Below are positions 58,979 through 64,000 of a DNA stretch of 64,000 bases, piece after piece. The notes under the pieces were generated by a model. It ran no database searches. It was not told the DNA's origin and worked only from the letters and a program-made list of their open reading frames with translations. How positions within the stretch are numbered: the first letter of the stretch is position 1; each line of letters begins with the position of its first letter. Made by a program: the position numbers and the translations under genes. This DNA comes from Brachyhypopomus gauderio (Eukaryota > Chordata > Actinopteri > Gymnotiformes > Hypopomidae): positions 13,708,410 through 13,772,409 of the forward strand of contig NC_135212.1 of the NCBI RefSeq assembly GCF_052324685.1, in the 5' to 3' direction.

Positions 58979-60540
58979 TCTCTCTCTCAGCTCCTGAGCA
59001 GCCCGCCTGTAACTGCACGTCCAGCGCCTGCTCCATGTTCAGCAGCAGTCTCTACTACCTCTGTCCCTTCAACATCGAGTACCACATCTTCGTCTCTGCC
59101 CTCCTCTTCGTCATGTGGAAGAACATCGGCCGCACCCTGGAGCACCAGAGCCACGAGAAGAATGGCTCGGCCAGGGGCTCGTGTCTGCTGCTCGGGCCCA
59201 TGCTGGGGCTTCTCGCCCTGGCCAGTTCCATCACCGTGCTGGTCATCTACATCATCCACGTGGAGGAGTCCGTGGAGGCCCGCGCCTCGGCCATCTCCAT
59301 GTTCTACACCTTCGGCATCGTGATCCTGGCGTGCATGAGTGTGGCGGGCGCGGCGGGCCTGGTGATCTACCGCGTGGAGGACTGGCCCATGGACACGGCG
59401 TCCAACCCGGCCCGCACGCTGGACGCCAAGCTGCTGCTGGCCTCCTCCGTGGGGGCGTGGCTCCTCTGCTGGTGCAGCGTGGTGGCGGCGTGCGCGGCAC
59501 AGCGCTCCCTGTCTTACCGCTGGAGCAGCCTGGCCTACGCACTGCTGCTGGTGTTGGAGAAGTGTGTGCAGAACCTGTTCATTGTTGAGTCCCTGTATCG
59601 CAGACGCCGGGGACCCGCTGAATGCTCCGCCCACTTCTCTCCCGACAGCTCCGCCCATAGCCACGCCCCTGATGAGATCTTCTCAGTGACGGTGCCTGTG
59701 GCTCCCCCGTATGGGGGTATTGTTAACCACGCATACGAGATGCCAGACAAGCACTGCACCCTGCAGATAGAGAAGAGACACCGAGGAGACACACCACTGG
59801 GACACAGGACTCAGGACACACCACTACCCCGCGGACACAGGACTCAGGACACAACCAGCTGGAAGCGGCAGGTCTTGAAAAACATCGCCATCTTCCTGTT
59901 CATGTGCAACATCTCGGTGAGTCTCCGTAATGCTGACAGTCATTTCTGCAGCTGTTTCGCTTTGTTTTCTTCTGTGCTGTCTTCCATGTTTGGACTCCAT
60001 TTCAAATCGTTTTGTTTGTGTCTTTGATATGTATGTTTGTGATTTGTGTGCTTGTGTGGCTTTGATATGTCTCTTTGTAGTTTGTATATTTGTGTGTTTT
60101 GATGTGCCTGTGGGTTTTGTGTTTGTGTCTTTAACGTGTCTATGGTTTTTGTGTTTGTGTCGTTGACCTGTCTGTGATTTGTGTGTTTGTTTGTGTGTTT
60201 GATGTGTCTGTGGTTTGTGTGTCTTTAACGTGTTTGTGTTTTTGTCTTTATTGTGTCTGTGGATTGTGTGTTTGTGTATCTTTAATGTGTCTGTGGTTCG
60301 CGTGTTTGTGTATCTTTAATGTGTCTGTGGTTTATGTGTTTGTGTGTCTTTGACGTGTCTGTGGCACAGCTCTGGGTCCTGCCTGCCTTTGGATGTCGGC
60401 CGCAGTTTGATAACGGTCTTGAAGAGGTCGTGTTTGGATTTTCCATCTGGAGTACGGTGCTAAACTTCGCCCTTCCCATGAGCCTTTGCTACCGCATGCA
60501 CTCCGTGGCTGCTCTCTTTGAGGTTTTTCACAAGATCTAA
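56034..60540 (+). CDS. otop1: Otopetrin-1 proton channel
   Basis: Six exons in phase: 56034-56409, 56620-56756, 57455-57513, 57744-57874, 58991-59916, 60370-60540, giving 599 residues (human about 612). The start has GCCATGG context. Membrane segments are clear: residues about 57-75 (GINLLLIGVSLMLALSYLG), 81-103 (VLLAFLTTLMIMQLLWMLCY), then exon 2 LTMLALLSLIMDAFRIGNFV. Exon 3 VHFLWFHIKD, exon 4 FGVIHAVFTNLLLW, exon 5 ACNCTSSACSMFSSSLYYLC, PFNIEYHIFVSALLFVMWKN, NPARTLD and exon 6 FGCRPQFDNGLEEVVFGF are otopetrin landmarks. Family knowledge: twelve-span proton-selective channel needed for otolith formation and acid taste. A polyserine stretch (18-26) and an imperfect duplication of GHRTQDT in the exon 5 cytoplasmic loop are local oddities. 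The exon 4-5 intron is almost entirely simple repeat. Confidence 0.96.
57890..58130. repeat. 50-bp minisatellite in otop1 intron 4
   Basis: About four to five copies of GAGACAGTGTGTGCATGACA plus CTGTGTACATGAGACAAACC and GAGACACAGT, starting about 20 bp after the exon 4 donor. Confidence 0.92.
58209..58226. repeat. 18-bp C run
   Basis: Uninterrupted poly-C followed by CACCCC units. Confidence 0.9.
58386..58990. repeat. 600-bp CT-rich polypyrimidine tract ending at otop1 exon 5 acceptor
   Basis: Units CTCTCTCT, CCCTCTCT and CCCATTCTCTCT run unbroken to the acceptor CTCAG at 58990. The Arg-Glu frames on the minus strand are artefacts. Only occasional A and G occur (CCCATTC). Confidence 0.97.
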
Positions 60541-61258
60541 GTATGTGTGTGTGTGTGTTTGTGCGTGCATGTGCGTATGTGTGTGTCTGGGTGTGAGACC
60601 ACACAGAAATGTGAAGAAAGCTGACTGAAAAATCTCCAGTATGAGTTCTCAGAACCGCCTCTTCCTTTCTTCCCACTGTGAGTGGACCGAGGCCGTTTAA
60701 TTTTCACTGGATGGACCAAACCTGCACAGTGCTGTTGTGCTTCAGAAACGGCAGTGCTCCTCAGGAGCTGATGACCCACAGGTGACCCTAATCTCCAGAT
60801 GATCTACAGCACAGTTCTCCGCACCCCACGTGTTTTTGGTCTTCAGTTCTCCCAGTCACTGTGGGTTGGCATGAGATGGTTTTCATTGGTGCTACCTGCA
60901 GAAACTCCTCAATACAGGCATATCACTGTTGTTTCATAAAGAGTGAAGATGTTAGAGGATAAGGCAAGGACTTCAGGATACGTACCAGCTCGATGTAAGA
61001 CATCCTTTGGGATTCATTCGTTGCAATGACTACTACACACTGGAAGCCAATAATATGATCAGCAACCCTGTTTATATTCTGTCTTATATTGTGCCTCTTC
61101 TTGAAATATGTGATATTCAAACTCCCTAATGATATTAACAGGGCCAATCCACATTAATTTGATATTAGAATTATATTTTTATTATTATTTAATGTTTTAA
61201 AGTATTTTTGTCGTAGGTTCTAAGTGACAACTTCTCACCTCCTACAGCCAGACCTGAA
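60541..61258. other. otop1 3' flank
   Basis: Short GT run after the stop, otherwise unremarkable; the 3' UTR probably extends into this region, but no AATAAA occurs before 61460. Confidence 0.4.
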
Positions 61259-61278
61259 GGGGGGGGGGGGGGGGGGGG
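61259..61278. repeat. 20-bp G run
   Basis: Uninterrupted poly-G downstream of otop1. Confidence 0.9.
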
Positions 61279-63200
61279 CTGATGGAGGTGGCGTTTGGTG
61301 GTGAGAACATCAAGGTGGAGTTACCTTCATCCACAGCGAGTGAGAGCTTTGCCCTTATGTTTAAAAACAGAGACTTATTCATAGATAATATGAAACTGTT
61401 AATAGCTCATTTGAATCTTCAGTTTCAGCTTTATCTATTAGTTTGGTCAGTTCCTGTAGAATAAATGAAAGACGTTTGTATGTGTTGTGTATGCGAACAG
61501 TACTGTGATGGATTGTGTTCTCTTGTGTGTCTCAGTGCCAGCTGAAGACATGAATCCCTGTCTGTCCCGAGCCATATGTGCAGTTCTGCCCACTGCTTGA
61601 AATAGAGCTTTAGTCTTTCTAATAAAGTCTTATCAGGTTTCCTGGAGTTTGTAGAATCTGTAGACTTCATAACTGGGTCTTTATTAGGTTGTAGGCTCAT
61701 GTTTGAGGAAAAGCCACTCTTAATAACTCCAGTTTCACCTAATGGTGAACAAACTGTTCCATCCACCTATAATGATTACACCACAATGCCTAGTGGTGTT
61801 TAAATGTAATTAGTTCCTAGTATCATGTTTAAGGAAAAAAAAACCCCTCAAGAACATTGATCAAATGAGCATGTGCAAACACTGCTGATGGAGTGGATGT
61901 GTAGATCACAGTCATGCGTGAACACTGTGGTAGAAGTATTGGACATTTGCCCACTCTGCATATGCCCAACTTCCTAATGCGCTTACAGATACGTGGGCAG
62001 TTCTCTCTCTCATGCATATGAATGTCTTGTGTCTTATCTTTATTTGCTTCCTTTCAGCTTAGCTGTTGTCATATTAGTTAGTTATGCGTGCTTGTTGTGA
62101 CCCAGATTGGGTCAGTTGAAATTTGATGTATGTTCAAGTCCTTTTTTGTTGAAGCACTTCAAACAAACCTGTTTCACACTTCAGACAAACACCTGTTTGA
62201 CACGTCACCCAGTCTGTGCTACAGTAGGAACACCACCTGTGGCCATTCTTGTTTTTCTTTGGCCCTTGTTTGATTTAACTTCTTACCTTCTGGGTCACCT
62301 GGATGAATTGTGTGCTCAGTTACAGGCAAGTCTATTATACACTCCCCATGATGAATGGGTGAGTCATGCATGCAGGGTTTCTTGTGTGTGCATGGATGTT
62401 GTCAAGGCATTGTGGATTAGAGTTTTATCTAAACACACATATGGAATATTTATCCATGGAAAAGAGATTTATCCATGTTAGAGGATATTTCTCTACTACT
62501 TTCATTATTTCAATTTGTCAGTCATCTTGTTGGTGTTTGTTTGTGTGTATGAAGTGTGTGTTTCAGTGCTGTGTTGCTCTGATTCTGCTGGTTTCATCTG
62601 GACCTTATTCATTGCTGTATGGAGGTTAGAATCACAGAGCCTCCTCAGCCAATCACAGATAATACCATTCATCACAGATCCTCCTCAACCAATCAGAGAT
62701 CCTCCTCAGACAATTGCAGGGCCTCCTCAGGCCAACACAAAGCAGAGAGTGCAATTTTGTGTCATCTGTTATTTTCTTTCTACATAGCTGTATTGAATCT
62801 GTATTGTTAGGTAGACTGGTAGCAGTCAAGCTCAGTTTCACTGACCCTGTTTGTATCTTTAGGGATAACGTATTTTGTTGTTTGCTTGATTTTAAATTGA
62901 ACATACCGTTTCTGGACATTGAAGAGTTAAGTTTGTCATGATGCACAAGGTCAAAACAACACCAACTAATCGGTGGTGCTAACATGTCTATTAAAAGTTG
63001 TTTTTTTTTAATATAAATTGAATAATTTGTAAACAGTCATGATCTGTCGCCAAGGAAAATGTATAATATTGTGGCAGGTGATGTGACGGTTTTTGGCAGT
63101 TACAGCTTTATGTTCCAGACGCACTTCAGCATAAGATGTGTTTCATGGGACATATCAGAATTAGTTCATGCCCTGAGACACTTTATTGTCCTAACACATG
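61279..63200. other. Intergenic, no gene seen
   Basis: Three or four copies of CAGAGCCTCCTCAGCCAATC-type 21-bp repeat lie at 62635-62725. AATAAA at 61460 and 61621 could be distal otop1 signals. No conserved frame recognised. Confidence 0.4.
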
Positions 63201-63207
63201 TGCACAT

Positions 63208-63412
63208 GTGGTTGGTATAGTGTAGTGGGTAACACTGCTGCCTCTTATGGTGGTTTTGGATTCAAAGCCCATCTGGGCACATGCTCCATACTATACTAAT
63301 AGGAGTCCTTGGGCAAGACTCCTAACACTGCATTTGCCCACCTCTGTAACATGCTTGAAATTGTAAGTCACTCTGGATGAGTGACTTCCAAATGTATAAA
63401 ATGTAAACATAC
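63208..63412 (+). mobile_element. tRNA-derived SINE
   Basis: The head has a Pol III A box-like GTGTAGTGGGTAACACTG and a B box-like GGATTCAAAGCCC, then the conserved fish body CCTTGGGCAAGACTCCTAAC and CCCACCTCTGTAACATGCTT and the tail GTAAGTCACTCTGGATGAG. It is too divergent and lacks the cloverleaf for a functional tRNA. Confidence 0.75.
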
Positions 63413-64000
63413 TGAGACACTACAGTGCTATGGCCACGTGTCCTGACATACAATGGAGTTTGTCAGTGTGTGCAACTGTAACAAATCTTGATTAGGCCTT
63501 AAACATTTGCTTGAATAAAGTCATATTAAACCTCCTGGGTGTTGTGTTCATGTTGTCTTCACATGTGTGTATTCTTTACATGTCTGTGTTAGTATCTAGC
63601 CACTAGTTTTATTTAAAAATAATAATTTTAGTAATTGTGTTCTTGGTCGCATAGCGCACAATTTGTTTTGTACCGTTATTTAGAAACGTGACCACGAGAG
63701 GGAGACAGATACTTTATTATTTTAGCTGAAATCATCGTCCCGAATATGTTCTCTGTGAATAAACAGACTGGGAAAGTGACTAAAACTACATAAAACCCCA
63801 TACTATATTCATTCTATATTCCTTTTGCAGACAGCAAACGAGTCGTCGCCCCTTTCTGATGCTCACCTCCTAGTTTTGACCGCCTGCCACACGGCAGGAA
63901 CACAGGAACGCACAGGTTGTCGTGCCCTTCAGTGGAACAGTGCGACGTGAACTCTTCCATTTGCTCGATATTTTTGGCAGGTGGAGAGTGAGATTCCTTT
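63413..64000. other. Intergenic, window end
   Basis: Nothing recognised. Confidence 0.4.

Noticed and set aside
58354-59036. Arg-Glu-rich minus-strand frames of up to 216 codons
   Set aside because: Complement of the CT tract before otop1 exon 5.
58987-59664. 225-codon minus-strand frame opposite otop1 exon 5
   Set aside because: Antisense shadow of the GC-rich otop1 exon; no independent similarity.
63208-63300. tRNA gene
   Set aside because: A and B box-like motifs are present but stems do not pair and a SINE body follows.

Overview
This window is nuclear DNA of a teleost fish. Six vertebrate genes can be assembled exon by exon with consistent reading phase, in the order stx18 (+), nsg1 (-), zbtb49 (-), lyar (+), tmem128 (+), otop1 (+). 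From general knowledge this is the order around human 4p16 (STX18-NSG1-ZBTB49-LYAR-TMEM128-OTOP1), so the block looks like ancient conserved synteny. The repeats (Tc1-like and hAT elements, Rex/L2-like LINE pieces, a tRNA-derived SINE, very many CA/GT microsatellites) are those of a ray-finned fish. An otophysan (characin or catfish-like) is my guess from the Tc1 families and is not proven.

Layout: 1-7000 holds stx18 exons 2-11 (exon 1 lies upstream of the window). 7000-10370 is intergenic, with a terminal-repeat element at 8857-10293. 10373-14201 is nsg1 on the minus strand. 14500-16300 is its upstream region plus a LINE scrap. 16300-24326 is zbtb49 on the minus strand; its introns carry a LINE relic with a nested hAT-like element and a structurally complete Tc1 transposon with an open transposase (21703-23321). 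24327-25528 is a short GC-rich region shared by the divergent zbtb49 and lyar promoters. 25529-33328 is lyar, with a 1.6-kb 26-bp satellite in its last intron. 33400-41500 is intergenic and includes a broken Tc1 copy. 41588-53380 is tmem128, whose first intron (about 7 kb) is packed with nested transposons. 56034-60540 is otop1. 60541-64000 is intergenic and contains a SINE.

The genes do not form one pathway. stx18 (ER SNARE) and nsg1 (endosomal vesicle protein) act in membrane traffic, zbtb49 and lyar are nuclear proteins, tmem128 is a small membrane protein of unknown role, and otop1 is a proton channel needed for otoliths. What stands out is the DNA around the exons. At least eight 3' splice sites in four genes sit directly behind or close to TG or CT repeats. 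Splice sites have been tandemly duplicated in stx18 (a donor) and nsg1 (an acceptor, four copies). tmem128 uses a GC-AG intron. I saw no clear new multi-gene system; the strongest candidates are the splice-site repeat architecture and the apparently young Tc1 element.
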